From positions 2,790,001-2,854,000 of the forward strand of contig JAFCIZ010000006.1 of the NCBI GenBank assembly GCA_017871115.1: a stretch of 64,000 bases of DNA. The letters run 5' to 3'. This DNA comes from Cunninghamella blakesleeana. Lineage: Eukaryota > Mucoromycota > Mucoromycetes > Mucorales > Cunninghamellaceae. This document shows, in pieces, positions 1 through 10,549 of this stretch. A program made the position numbers and the translations under genes. The notes beneath the pieces were generated by a model. It searched no databases. It was not told the origin of the DNA and worked only from the letters and a program-made list of their open reading frames with translations. The stretch's first letter is position 1, and each line of letters begins with the position of its first letter.

Positions 1-448
1 TCTTGAAATAAAGACCTTTATTTCTAGCCCTGTCATAATTGTCGTCTTCAGGTTTAAAGTTTACTTCCGCAAAGTTTCTAGATCCTTGTTTTCCGGGTTT
101 AAGACCTCTACGATTCGGATATTGTTCCAGGACTAATTCCATAAATTCTAGATGAGTTATCTTAATGTTAGTAACATCAAATATTAAGCTACCAACTGAA
201 GGACTAGTAGCCCATATTTTTGTATAGATATGTTTTACTTTGTTTGTTTGTGTATCTGATTGTGAACTAAGCAATTGATGTTTTTTTAAATCTTCAGAGT
301 GATTATAAGAATAAAGTAAAGAATGACGTTCAGTATTACGACTAGCAACCTGAGCCCAGGATTGCTTGTTAGAATTATTTTTATTAAATAGAGTGGAAGG
401 AGTACCAACTCCATCCTTAGGTATGGATTTTGAAATAGAAAAAGCCAT
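1..448 (-). CDS. Gag/ORF1-like protein, N-terminal part (runs off the window)
   Basis: An open frame starts at the ATG read leftward from 448 and is still open at base 1, giving 149 residues with no intron. The N-terminus is Ser/Asn/Lys-rich and contains SWAQVASRNTE. From about residue 73 a compact module follows: TKIWATSPSVGSLIFDVTN, then HLEFMELVLEQYPNRRG and a strand-like NFAEVNFKPEDD. From memory this resembles gag/ORF1-like proteins, often ending in zinc knuckles, that accompany reverse transcriptases in Mucoromycota; I cannot verify that here. The C-terminus, where zinc knuckles would lie, is outside the window. It could instead be a domesticated host gene. A GCGGAATTT word lies 45 bp upstream. 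No long terminal repeat is visible beside it. Confidence 0.5.
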   Translation of the reverse strand, partial: MAFSISKSIPKDGVGTPSTLFNKNNSNKQSWAQVASRNTERHSLLYSYNHSEDLKKHQLLSSQSDTQTNKVKHIYTKIWATSPSVGSLIFDVTNIKITHLEFMELVLEQYPNRRGLKPGKQGSRNFAEVNFKPEDDNYDRARNKGLYFK

Positions 449-492
449 GAATGAATAAATTTGGAAGAAAAACTTTAAAGTGAAAATTTAGG

Positions 493-501
493 GCGGAATT
501 T
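493..501 (+). promoter_or_regulatory. GCGGAATTT word in the 5' flank
   Basis: GCGGAATTT lies 45 bp upstream of the gag-like start at 448 and about 180 bp upstream of the divergent small gene at 681. The same nine bases occur at 20222-20230 (minus) and 59357-59365, with near matches in other 5' flanks. A role as a promoter element is inference. Confidence 0.3.
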
Positions 502-595
502 GAAGATGTATTTAAATAATTTTTTTTAAAAAAAAATTCCTTTATCTCTTTTCTCTTTTTTATTTATTTTTTCTTCTTCATCTTTATTCTCATAG

Positions 596-634
<39 letters not shown>
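596..634. repeat. (CA)n(TA)n compound microsatellite
   Basis: About 23 bases of alternating AC/CA run directly into about 16 bases of alternating TA. It sits between the divergent starts of the gag-like gene (448) and the small hypothetical gene (681). Confidence 0.9.
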
Positions 635-680
635 ACTAAAAAGTAGCCCATTTCGATTTCACATCCCACTTTTTTTTTTC

Positions 681-1357
681 ATGCGTTTTTTTAATTTAAC
701 TACACAAACTACAACAACAGCAGCCACTACCTCTTTTAAACAAAAAGCTTTCGTTGGAAGTACTTTTGGAATATGTGTTGGCTTTGCAGCTTTTTTTGGG
801 TAAGTTATGAGAAAAAAATAAAAAATATTTGTCATAATATTCCTATTTGATATATATTTATAAATGAAGGGTATATATATATATATATATTTATATATAT
901 ACTTACCCCTAAATATACTTGTTTCTTTTTATTTTTATTATTAATATATTAATATTCATATATTTATACATATTAATATATTTATATTTATTTATATATG
1001 TATATTTAGTTATAATGGAAAAACAGTATCACAATATATGGCCAGTTCAGCTGTTTCGATCGCTGCTTTATTAGGTAAAGATCCATGAACTTTGTTTTTA
1101 TTATTATTATTATTTTAGTTACGTTTAAGATGAAACTAATAACTATTTACCTTTTTTATTTATTAAATTATTATTTTTTCACAGGTGCACAACAATTGTT
1201 AAATTCAAAAGAACCCTTTCCCGCTTTATTATATCAATCATCTGCTAGTCATGCCAACACCCCACTCCAACACCTTCGATTATTAAATAATGCCCCTCCT
1301 AGTATGTCGATTCAATCTAACTCACCTTTATTTGTACATATTCATAATAACACTTAG
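681..1357 (+). CDS. Small hypothetical protein with hydrophobic segments (3 exons)
   Basis: Three exons splice in frame with GT-AG borders: 681-799, about 1010-1074 and 1185-1357. The product is 118 residues. The Thr-rich N-terminus (MRFFNLTTQTTTTAATT) is followed by a glycine-rich hydrophobic stretch at about residues 22-41 (AFVGSTFGICVGFAAFFG) and a second at about 46-64 (YMASSAVSIAALLGAQQLL). The tail is polar and Ser/Pro/Asn-rich. Two short helices with small residues suggest a membrane protein, possibly mitochondrial inner membrane. I do not recognise the family. The in-frame splicing of three pieces, with no stop until a natural end, is the main evidence that it is real. Confidence 0.5.
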
Positions 1358-2266
1358 GGAAGAAAAAAAAATAGAGAGAGTCATTGCCATCTTCATTATC
1401 TTCATCATCATCATAAACAAAAAAAGAGAAAAAAACATTGATCTTCATATTATTTATCATTAATCATTTATATATCTTTCATAAGCACATGCTTTTTATT
1501 ATTATTATTACTTTAATTTTTCTAAAAGGTTAGACATATGTGTAACTATATATATAATATTTATCTTATACCATTATAACATTTTTATTACCTTTATTTT
1601 TCTGATTTTGCTTCTTTTATATGTATATCTTTTTATTTATTTATTTTAAATAAATAACAATAATAAAAACTTGTAATTTAAAAGTAAATATAAATAAATA
1701 AAAGATAAGACCATGTTATTTTTATATGTGCCTGCAGCGTTAGAAAAGGATGCATACATATTTATTATAAAGTTAAATATTCGTCAAATTATAATCCTAC
1801 TCCTATTTCTTAACACATCTCCCCCTCTCCAACTTTGAATCCCTTTATTGAACCTTTCGTATGAGAATGACTACAAAAAAAAAGAATAACATTTATATAA
1901 ATATGGTTATAAAAAGAATTTGTTTGTTTACCTGTTTCATTGTTCAATAATAACCTTATAATATATATATATATATATATATTTATACAAATTTATATTA
2001 AATGAATTAATAGTACTAATGCTAATGCTAATACTAATGCCAATACTGTTATTAATATTAATAAAAAAGACTTGTATTAAATCTATAAAATGATAATCAC
2101 AGTAGTATAATAAAAATGATAGCTTTTGAAAAATAGAAATTAAAATAGTTATAATTTTAAACCCAATAAAACGCGTGCCCAATTCTTTTTTTATAATTTT
2201 TTGCCACCCGTATTTTCTAATTTTTTTTTCCTTTTTTACTCTTTTTTTTATTTATTGTTATACACT
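1358..2266. other. Intergenic, about 0.9 kb
   Basis: A/T-rich DNA between the small hypothetical gene and the HP1-family gene. It has a T-rich/A-rich imperfect inverted repeat around 1627-1708 and a (TA)n run at about 1960-1983. I see no gene. Confidence 0.6.
2171..2176. promoter_or_regulatory. ACGCGT (MCB-like) box before the HP1-family gene
   Basis: The palindrome ACGCGT lies 91 bp upstream of the HP1 start codon. In ascomycete yeasts this is the MBF site used by G1/S genes, a plausible setting for a chromatin protein. The word also occurs at 39952, 44668 and 59836 away from start codons, so chance is a real alternative. Confidence 0.3.
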
Positions 2267-4298
2267 ATGAACTCGCTAGATATGCCCACTCCTTCTATAT
2301 CTCATAAAGAGAATGAATCAAATGAAAACACCTATTTAATTCAAAACCAATCAGACAGTAAAATCAATAAGGATAGCACTAATTCATCTCAACCTACAGC
2401 ATATAATAATAATAATAATAATGATAATGATACTATTGATAATAATGATAATAATGATAGTAAAGATTCAGAAATATCCCTTGATAATGATACTTTCGAA
2501 AGTAAGTAACTATAATAAAAATATTAAATTTACATTCGTGTACTTTAAAATATATAGAGTTTTATTTATTCTCTTTCACTCTCTTTTCTTTTTCCTTACT
2601 CTTATTTATTTTTAAGATTTAGAAACTTCAAATCTTGAAGTTAAAAAAAGAAAAAAACGTACATTAGTAGATGAAAAACTAATCATAGAAAAACCACGTA
2701 ATAAAAAACAAACCCCTCCACCTCAATTATCTTCACTTCAACAAGCAATCACTAATACGCATAAAAAACGAAAGTATACCAAAAGAGCAAAAGTAAATAA
2801 AATTACTGACCATACGAATAAATATCAGGAACAAGAAAATCAAGAAAAATTTGAAGTAGAGGCTATAATACAGCACGTACTTTATAGAGTAAGTAGGACT
2901 AATAATACTATATTAAAAATTAAAAAGAAAAATAATAATACTGATATAAATATAGAATAGGGTATTACGATATATTGTCAAATGGAAAAACTACCCTGAT
3001 TCTGAAAATACAAGAGAACCTGCAGCAATTTTACACGAGTATGCCTCATATAAATTAATAAATACAAAAGGATCATAAAAAAAAGGAAAATTAAAATAAA
3101 TAAATAAAGATTGCTGATAAAAAATAATTGCCTTTTTTTTTATATTTTTATTTTTTAACAGAGATTGCCGAGATTTATGTATTGAATATTGGAGAAGACA
3201 ACCATTAAAAGAACCTTTACCCGATAATGTGAAATCAACCTTTGGATTAACGGAAGCTGATAAATACGATATGGAACACATTGATACAATGCATGATAAA
3301 GAGGATGAGGAACAACAACAACAACAACAACAGCAACAAGAAGAAGAAGAAGAAGAACACTATCAATTCAATCACGACCATCAACATCAGTATTTCGATC
3401 ATCAAGAATACAATGAAGATAGTGATATTAATACTACATTTACAAATCAAAGAAAACAAAAGACTAATCAACAATTAATAGAGCCCTACCCTTCATCAAC
3501 TGATCCATTATTTTATACTCAACCTAACGACGGTAATTATAGTAACATAGATCTTCAATCAGATAATGAAAGTTTTGATTCCTTTTATTTTGGTGATGGC
3601 AATAAGACGGAAAAAGAAAAAGAAAAGAGAAATGGAAAAACGAAAAAAAACCAGCAAGATAAGAGAGAAAATGGAAATAAGAGAAATAAAAATGATAATT
3701 ATTTTGAAGATCAAAATGGAGAACATGAAGATAATCTTAATGAAAACGATGATGATGTTGATGATGATGACGGTGATGAAGTTAATGATGATGACGACGA
3801 TGATGAGAAGGATAGACAATGCTATCGTCTAAAATATAAACAAAATAAACTTAAGAAAGATGATATAGCAACCACTTATAGAAAGAATGGGTATGAGTGG
3901 GCTTATACAAAATCGCCTGATGTTTTTGATTGGAAAAAAGGTTCCTTTAAAATCCAAACCGTTCTACCTTTAAAAAATAGAGTAACTCAACTATTGGTCT
4001 ATATTGAATGGTAAAAATAATCATAATCATAATTATAAACATAATCATATTATCTATATACTCATAAGTCTGTTTTTATTACTTTTATTATATTTTTATT
4101 TTATTTTTTTGTCGTTATTATTATTAGGTCTGACCATTTAAAAACAGTCCATTTTGTAGAGGAATTACACGAAAAGGCCCCTGTAAAGGTAAAAATATTA
4201 ATATATAATATGAATTCATACTAATATTCTTCTCTCTTTCTTTTTTCTATATATAGCTTTGTTTATATTTTCAAGAACGTATTCGATACGAAAATTAA
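2267..4298 (+). CDS. HP1-family heterochromatin protein (chromodomain + chromoshadow)
   Basis: Six exons (2267-2501, 2617-2888, 2956-3038, 3162-4010, 4128-4188, 4257-4298) splice in frame to 513 residues. The chosen ATG (MNSLDMPTP) is preceded in frame only by a TTG. Residues about 1-150 are Asn/Asp-rich, then Lys/Arg-rich. The chromodomain is at about 154-210: FEVEAIIQHVLYR, YIVKWKNYPDSENTREP, DCRDLCIEYWRRQ. F, W and Y occupy the three aromatic-cage positions, but the usual ENTWEP reads ENTREP. A linker of about 230 residues carries poly-Gln and Asp/Glu runs. The chromoshadow domain at about 450-513 is FDWKKGSFKIQTVLP, QLLVYIEWSDHLKTVHFVEEL and LCLYFQERIRYEN. HP1 proteins bind H3K9-methylated nucleosomes and dimerise through the shadow domain. 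Length is well above HP1 (about 200) and Swi6 (about 330). Confidence 0.88.
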
Positions 4299-4606
4299 GC
4301 TTTTTTTTTTTTTTAGCAAAAAAAGACTATTGAACGACAATTTTGTATTATTCCTTTTGATAATAGTTTTATTATAAATAAAATATAAAAAAACACTGTA
4401 TATATTTTTTATTAAATACAAATTGCATAAATGTTTTTTAAAGGCCAGCCGTTTCGTATATAAGAAAAAGTGTCGGAAAAAAAAGCTGGTGGCTTGCTTA
4501 TTAGTCTTAAAAAAAAATAATTAAAGCAAAAAAACGAGGGGGACTTGTTTTTTATTTTCTCTCTTTTTTCTCTTTTTCCTTTTTATATAATACTTAAATA
4601 TTTATT
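4299..4606. other. Intergenic between the HP1-family gene and TIM8
   Basis: About 310 bp of A/T-rich DNA between two tandem genes. It must hold the 3' end of the HP1 transcript and the TIM8 promoter. A short pyrimidine-rich stretch precedes the TIM8 ATG. No gene is visible. Confidence 0.6.
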
Positions 4607-5122
4607 ATGTCTCAACCTCAATTCAGTGAAAACGATCAACGTGAACTTGCTCAAGTAATATATAAATATATATATATACAAATAAACACAATAAAATATA
4701 GATAAAGAAAGAAAGAAAAAGGAGAATTTATATATTAATATATACGTAATATTTTATATTTTTATTGTATCTATTATTATTATTATTATTATTATTGTTA
4801 TTATTATAGTTCCTTGAAGCTGAAAATGCCAAAGCTCGTATTCAACAAACTGTCCATACTTTAACCGATAGCTGTTGGGTAAATTAAATTAAAATAAATA
4901 AATACATAAATAGGTATAAACACAAGTTTTTTTTAAAAAAAATTGGTATACTTATTTACCTTTATTATCATATATTATATATAGGATAAATGCGTTAGCA
5001 AGGTTAACGCCAAGTTAGACCGTGGTGAAGAAGCTTGTTTATCTAACTGTGTTGAACGTTTCTTGGATACTAGTTTATTCATTGTTAAACGTCTCGAAGA
5101 TTTAAGAAGCTCTGGTATTTAA
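4607..5122 (+). CDS. TIM8: Mitochondrial import chaperone Tim8
   Basis: Three exons (4607-4654, 4810-4878, 4985-5122) encode 84 residues, the usual small-Tim size. The twin CX3C motifs are CWDKC (about residues 38-42) and CLSNC (about 57-61), flanked by FLEAENAKARIQQTVHTLTDS and VERFLDTSLFIVKRLEDL. The CVERFLDTS segment matches Tim8/TIMM8A rather than Tim9, 10 or 13. Known role: with Tim13 it forms a hexamer in the intermembrane space that escorts hydrophobic precursors such as Tim23; oxidation of the CX3C pairs via Mia40 folds it. The second intron contains a T8A8 tract. The gene converges with the REX1-B-domain gene. Confidence 0.95.
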
Positions 5123-5535
5123 ATACAACAATACAAATAACAGCAACAACAATAATAAATAGGGAAAAGGAATATAGGATAAATAGAAAAAAAAATGGAA
5201 CTATATGTATCATATTTTATATAAAAAAAATCACCATTTTATTCTATCTTTTACAACCTTATTCCTTTTTTTTATAATCAACTATTATATAGATTTGTTT
5301 TATTAAAAAAATGATAAATATATATATATGTATAAAAAACAATAAACTTAAAAAAAAAACGATCGTCTTATGTACATTCTATATATATACATATATATAT
5401 AAAGCTTTGATGTCTTTCTATTTCGTATGCTATTTATCAACTTATTTATTTTATCTAAGAAAATGTAAAAGGCAAAAAAAAAGAATACGAGCACGATCCT
5501 ATATGATCCAATCCAATCCATTCCAATTCACTATT
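5123..5535. other. Convergent intergenic, TIM8 / REX1-B gene
   Basis: About 410 bp shared by the 3' ends of two convergent genes. It is A/T-rich with short TA runs. The open frame visible on the plus strand here is low-complexity Ile/Lys/Tyr and has no coding character. Nothing else seen. Confidence 0.6.
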
Positions 5536-6307
5536 TCACTTTTCAACTGAATAGGAAAGCTCCATTATTTCCGATCTTATTTCATCCCATATACTTTGTA
5601 TATTAGTCAATGCAATTGATAATCTATAAAAAAAAAAAGATATTAACAGTATGTTTATACACATATATTACTTTTCTTTTGTTATTAATAGAATCAGTGA
5701 TATATAAATTACCCATTTTTACTTTCATCGATGGCTGTATCATAATCCTTATCCCCTTTTTTTGATTCAATGGTATAAATTTGTAAATGGGCAGTCTAAA
5801 ATAAATAAATACATATTATCCATTAATGAATGAAATGATGTACATATATTCTATTTAAAATATAAATATAAATTTCCATACATGATTTAATTTTTCTTTT
5901 TCTGCTTGTTGTAATTGTCGGACTAAAGAAGATAAATCAGGTCTTTGGCATACTTCCGTCAACTCTTTTTCAATAGCTTGAATTTCTAATGATACTTCTT
6001 GAAATCCTTCGGTTACTATTTTACAAATAGAATAATATTGTTCTGTTGGACATTTATCTCGAAGATAATCTTGATAGGCTCTAATATATATTCAAGATAT
6101 ATTTATTCACGTTAAAAAACACACAATAATAGTAATAATAATAATAATAGTAATGATAATAATAACAATAATATGTATGTATGTATGTATGTATGTGTAT
6201 ATGTATATATATATTTACTCTTCAAATTCTTGATATAAAGCTATACGAGTGTCTTGAGACTTGTTGAGCGATTTTAATTTTTTTAACACAATAATTGGAT
6301 CTGACAT
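5536..6307 (-). CDS. REX1-B (required for excision) domain protein
   Basis: Four exons (6219-6307, 5882-6080, 5713-5795, 5536-5623) add up to 459 nt and 152 residues, with phases that fit exactly. The protein is almost wholly helical: MSDPIIVLKKLKSLN, YQEFEEAYQDYLRD, then ICKIVTEGFQEVSLEIQAIE, LVRQLQQAEKEKLNHTAHLQ and LSIALTNIQSIWDEIRS. The pattern (short helix, F..aY..YL, tE.F...S.ei..iE, LQ..E..KL..T...Q) fits the DNA_repr_REX1B family, named after Chlamydomonas REX1 in excision repair; human REX1BD is a member. The molecular function is not well established. It shares a divergent region of about 240 bp with the transporter gene. The family call is from pattern memory, so moderate. Confidence 0.62.
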
Positions 6308-6545
6308 TTTAATATTATGACAAAAAATAAAAGTAAAAAGATAAAAAAGTTGGGAGAAAAAATATCGTAACTAAAAAATTTAAATAACATGCCTGAAAAA
6401 GTCTGGGACGGGGTTTAAACTTAAAAATTAATTTCTTCATATTTCCTTTTTTTAAAAAAACCTCTCTTTTTTTTAGCTTTCTCTTTCTTTATCCTCTATC
6501 TCTTATTATTATTATTATTACTATTTTTATATATATATATATCTT
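6308..6545. promoter_or_regulatory. Divergent promoter region, REX1-B gene / transporter
   Basis: The two genes start head to head 238 bp apart. The region holds CGGGGTTTAAACTTAAAAA (from about 6410) followed by TTAATTTCTTC, close to the segment at 10649-10665 in front of the LCMT1 gene (AACTTTAAAAATTAATTTTC). A pyrimidine-rich tract with (ATT)n and (TA)n leads into the transporter ATG. Confidence 0.4.
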
Positions 6546-8251
6546 ATGACCACTTCGACTACTACAACAATTGCAACTACTATTGCGCAAATAATAGCTC
6601 CAGAAATACCTATTATCTTGTCACTTATATTTGGTGGCTGTTGTAGCAATGTATTTTCTCTTGAAGTTTTAGTAACGTATGAAAAAACAATAAAATAATA
6701 AAATAAAAAGAATATAAAGTAGATACATAGTAATATATGTGTATAAATTTATTTATTTATTTCTATTTCTATTATTTGACTTTTTGTATTAGAGATGCTC
6801 CTAAGAGTGGTAGAGTGATTATATATTTATTAAAAACATCTAAAACTTTTTAGGGATACTCTCATATACTCAATGAAATATATATTCTTTATTTTTTTAA
6901 AATAGGCAATCTTGTAACACTTGCACAGTTTATTTTTGTAGCTTTAGAAGGGATGCGACATCAAATAGAATGGAAAAATAGCAATGTACCTACTATTAAA
7001 AAAACAGTTGTGCCTATTAGCAATTGGATCTTTTTGGTAGTTTTGTTCTTTTTGGTATCTGTATTAAATAATATTGCTTTGGGTTATCATATTTCGGTAC
7101 CTCTACATATCATCTTTCGAAGCGGCGGTTTAATAGTCAACATGATCATGGGAGCTATCATTCTAAAAAAAAGGTAAGAAATAGATGTATACATATATGG
7201 GTATATATGTGGATGGTCTACTGATATACTTATTATTATTGTTTTATTTATATTAACAAAAAGATATTCTTTTGGTCAAACTGTTGGTGTTATATGCGTA
7301 ACAATTGGTGTCATTTTAGCTACTTTGGATAATACAAATTCAAAATCATCGGTAAGAATTTTTCCGTCCCTTTTTTTTAAAAAAAATTTCTTTATTTTTA
7401 ATACAGATAATATGACATTTTTAATTAATATTTTTTTTAAAAAAAAAATTATTTAAATTAGGACGATAGTAGTACTGGTAGTGAGTTTTTTACTGGAATC
7501 ACTTTATTAATTGTTGCTATGGTATTATCAGCTGGAATGGGATTATTTCAAGAAGTGACCTATAAAAAATATGGAAAACAATGGAGAGAGGGTTTATTCT
7601 ACACTGTAAGTACATATATTTAAATGATTATAATAATATAAATTAATGTAGGATAAAAATAAATATTGACTTATTATATATACATAAAATTTATAGCATT
7701 TCTTGGCTTTACCTTTCTTTTTATTCTTCTTCTCGGATATCTCGTCTCAAATCAAAATATACAATCAATCTACACCTGCCCCATTAACTGTTTTATTCGA
7801 ACAAGTACCTGTATTGGGTGATTTCTTTAGCTGGTTGCCTGCACCTATTCTACAATCTTTAGATCTTATTATTATGCCAAAATTATGGGCTTATTTAATT
7901 TTAAATGTGATTACCCAGTAAGTATATAATATATATGTATATATATAATAAAAATAATTGTAATCCTATATTTATATATATAATATCATTTTTTTTAGAT
8001 ACGTTTGTATTGCTGGTGTAAACAGAATGACAGCTACATGTTCTTCACTTACACTGAATTTAGTGTTAAACCTTCGTAAATTTACCTCATTATTGATATC
8101 AATTGTTTATTTTGAAAATGATTTTGGTTCTGCTGCAAAATTAGGTACACTAGTTGTCATTTTAGGTACAGTAATTTATACTTATGCTGGTATTAAAGAG
8201 AGTAGAAAACAAAAAGTAGACCCTAAACCAACAACAACAAAATCATCATAA
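6546..8251 (+). CDS. YEA4: UDP-sugar transporter, YEA4/SLC35B4 type
   Basis: Seven exons (6546-6676, 6793-6809, 6906-7173, 7264-7351, 7462-7605, 7697-7917, 7999-8251) encode about 373 residues. Exon 2 has only 17 nt (encoding most of DAPKSG) and is needed to keep frame. Family signatures: FGGCCSNVFSLE near the N-terminus, LVTLAQFIFVALEGM, LNNIALGYHISVPLHIIFRS, QEVTYKKYGKQWREGLFYTH and NLVLNLRKFTSLLISIVYFEN. About ten hydrophobic segments are visible. YEA4 moves UDP-GlcNAc into the yeast ER and affects chitin synthesis; SLC35B4 carries UDP-GlcNAc and UDP-xylose. The exact sugar cannot be read from sequence. Two T8A8-type tracts lie in intron 4. A Lys-rich tail (KESRKQKVDPK) may be an ER-retrieval-like cytosolic end. 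Confidence 0.9.
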
Positions 8252-8921
8252 TACATCTATAGATTTTTTATACTATTACTGCTACTATTATTATTATCGT
8301 TGTAAAAAAGATTATGTATATCTAAAAATAAAATAAATAGAACAGGCAATTGATTTTTGATTTAAGATAAAATAAAATAAATAATCGACTTAAAATCAAT
8401 TACATCTAATTTACTTTTTTTTATGATATAGATGGAACATAATAAATCATATTTAAAATAAAAATCATACTTGCTCAAAAAAAATATTACTTGATAAAAA
8501 AACCAAGTCGATTGTATTTTATTTCTTTTATTCCCATTATATTATCATTTAAAAATCACTTCATACCAACATTCAGAATAGCACCAAACGAGATTTTCGA
8601 AAGATTGAATTTGAGTCCACAAATGGACACTATGGGCGAACCAAGTTTTATTAAAAAAATATTGATATTTTTTTTTTTTTGAATTAATCTTTTTAAATAG
8701 AGTTATTTTATACTGTTGATATTAAGTATTTATTATTATTATAATATTATTGTTATTAATTAAAAAAAAAGTAAGCATTTGAAAATGTATATTAATTTTA
8801 TTCACTACTATAAATCATACAACATTATTTATTTACTTTATTTTTAAATAAAAATTAATCACAAACAATTACACATTTATTTAAATACTATCAAAATCTA
8901 ACTCTATACAAAGGTTTATGA
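8252..8921. other. Convergent intergenic with a 10-bp inverted repeat
   Basis: Region between the 3' ends of the transporter and the LCMT1 gene. AATTGATTTT at 8348-8357 is repeated inverted as AAAATCAATT at 8392-8401, about 100 bp past the transporter stop, so it may form a 3' UTR hairpin. An open frame at 8491-8682 is too A/T-driven to call a gene. Confidence 0.5.
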
Positions 8922-10549
8922 CTAACTCTGTATTAATCCTATTTTATTAAAATGATGGCCATATTTTTCTGATTTATAAGCCCAAGCTACACAATAATGG
9001 TCTGATAATAATACCCATTCTTCTAACTCATCCAATAATTCTAATTTACTAATCCTATAAATATTTGAACATATTATAAACAAATAAGAGTGAAATGAGT
9101 AAATAATCAAATCTTACAATTTTCTTATATTTTATATATATTGGTAATACCTTGCTTTATTTTCAGAATTTAAGAACGAATCATGAAGTGTGTTAATAGT
9201 TACTGCTTTTGCGTAATCCCAGCCTAAATCTTTAAATCGATTTTCTTGATGTAAAAGAGTAGGAAACGCATGAATTCCTTTCAATTCAATATTTTGATCC
9301 TATTTTTTTTTAATTATATATATTCAAAAAAAATTCAAGTTAATCATTACCATTAGCGTTATCATTTTTATTTTAAATAATGATTAATTTTTCATATTCC
9401 TTTTTTTTTTTCTTCTAAAAAAAAACCTACTTGTAAGTTCCGTATCATTACTTTTCCAAAACTATCATCAGGACGAATTTGTTCATAAAGAGTAAATAAA
9501 GGATGTGCCATTGATTGTGTGATCCATTGTAGTATATGAGTTGTATGTTCTGGCGGTAAATAAATAAAAACACATTCTGATATAAATAAAGTAGGTGCAT
9601 TAACATCCAAACCATAATGAAGTAGTCTATCTACTATTTGCTCATTCCATTCTCTTAAATCGCCTCCAATTAAATGATAATCATGCCCTGACAATTCAGT
9701 TCCTCCACGTTCTAAAGTGATTTCATGTTTTTTACTATTGTTATTTTTATCAATGTCCTTTTGATCATTCTCTTCTTGTTTTTCAGAATGCTGCAATATT
9801 AAATCTTGGAAAATTTTCTTTTGTTTAATAATACGTGCTTTTTTCATAGTGTTTTCAGGAAAATCCAATTCAAAATAATGTTTACATGATCCTTTGATAC
9901 TAGGTTTACCAAAGTCTAACATTCCAGACTATATATACACATATATAGCTATTTATTATTTTCTGTTCATAGTGCTTGATTTTTTTTATAATGCAGCTTT
10001 TTTGTTTACCTTGATCATAAAATATCGTGTATCAAAACCAGCTCCAAGACTAATAATTTGTTTATTTGGCATATCCTTCATAGATAAAAATCGATGCACT
10101 ATTGTATCAATGGAATGACAACGCATAAACGTACCTATACAATAATTTAAACAATACCAATAAGTTGAATAAAAAAAAAATACACGGGTTTATATGCTTA
10201 TTAGCCCCTCTTGTATTATTATTATTATTATCATTTATACATTTGTATATATATGTACATGTTTCTACCTCTATTTATAATAGGCATCCTTCTTTGAGGT
10301 CTTTTCACAAAATACTGTACAAAAGGATCTTCAAGATAACCTAAACGGGCTGCAGATCTATAATAAAAAATACATGTAAAAAAAGTAAAATCTTAATATT
10401 CATATTGTATTAATATCATGATATTATTATTGTCACCATTTTTATTATTGCTGACACTATTATTATTTATATTACAATCGGCTAACAGTAGCATCATCAT
10501 TTGTACTTTGAACAACTTCATCCGAAGAAGTATTATTTTGTTTAAACAT
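8922..10549 (-). CDS. PPM1: Leucine carboxyl methyltransferase 1 (PP2A methyltransferase)
   Basis: Six exons read leftward from ATG 10549 to the TAG at 8922, giving roughly 340 residues. In order: VVQSTNDDATVSRLSAARLG, then YLEDPFVQYFV and MPIINRGTFMRC, then the SAM-binding QIISLGAGFDTRYF. Next come YFELDFPE and DYHLIGGDLRE, then APTLFISECVFIYLPPE and a C-terminal LLSDHYCVAWAYKS. This is the LCMT1/Ppm1 pattern. The enzyme methylates the C-terminal leucine of the PP2A catalytic subunit, steering assembly of B-type holoenzymes. A Lys/Asn/Asp-rich insert of about 40 residues sits before the acidic SAM-contact segment. GCGGGATTTTAATTA lies 82 bp upstream. The first five introns have clear GT-AG borders. 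Confidence 0.92.

Noticed and set aside
2201..2266. Upstream in-frame extension of the HP1-family gene from a TTG
   Set aside because: The extension is a Phe/Leu/Tyr run from a T-rich leader. ATG 2267 gives a normal start.
6120..6200. Short ATGT and AATAAT repeat arrays as a CRISPR-like or satellite array
   Set aside because: Simple intronic microsatellites with no unique spacers.
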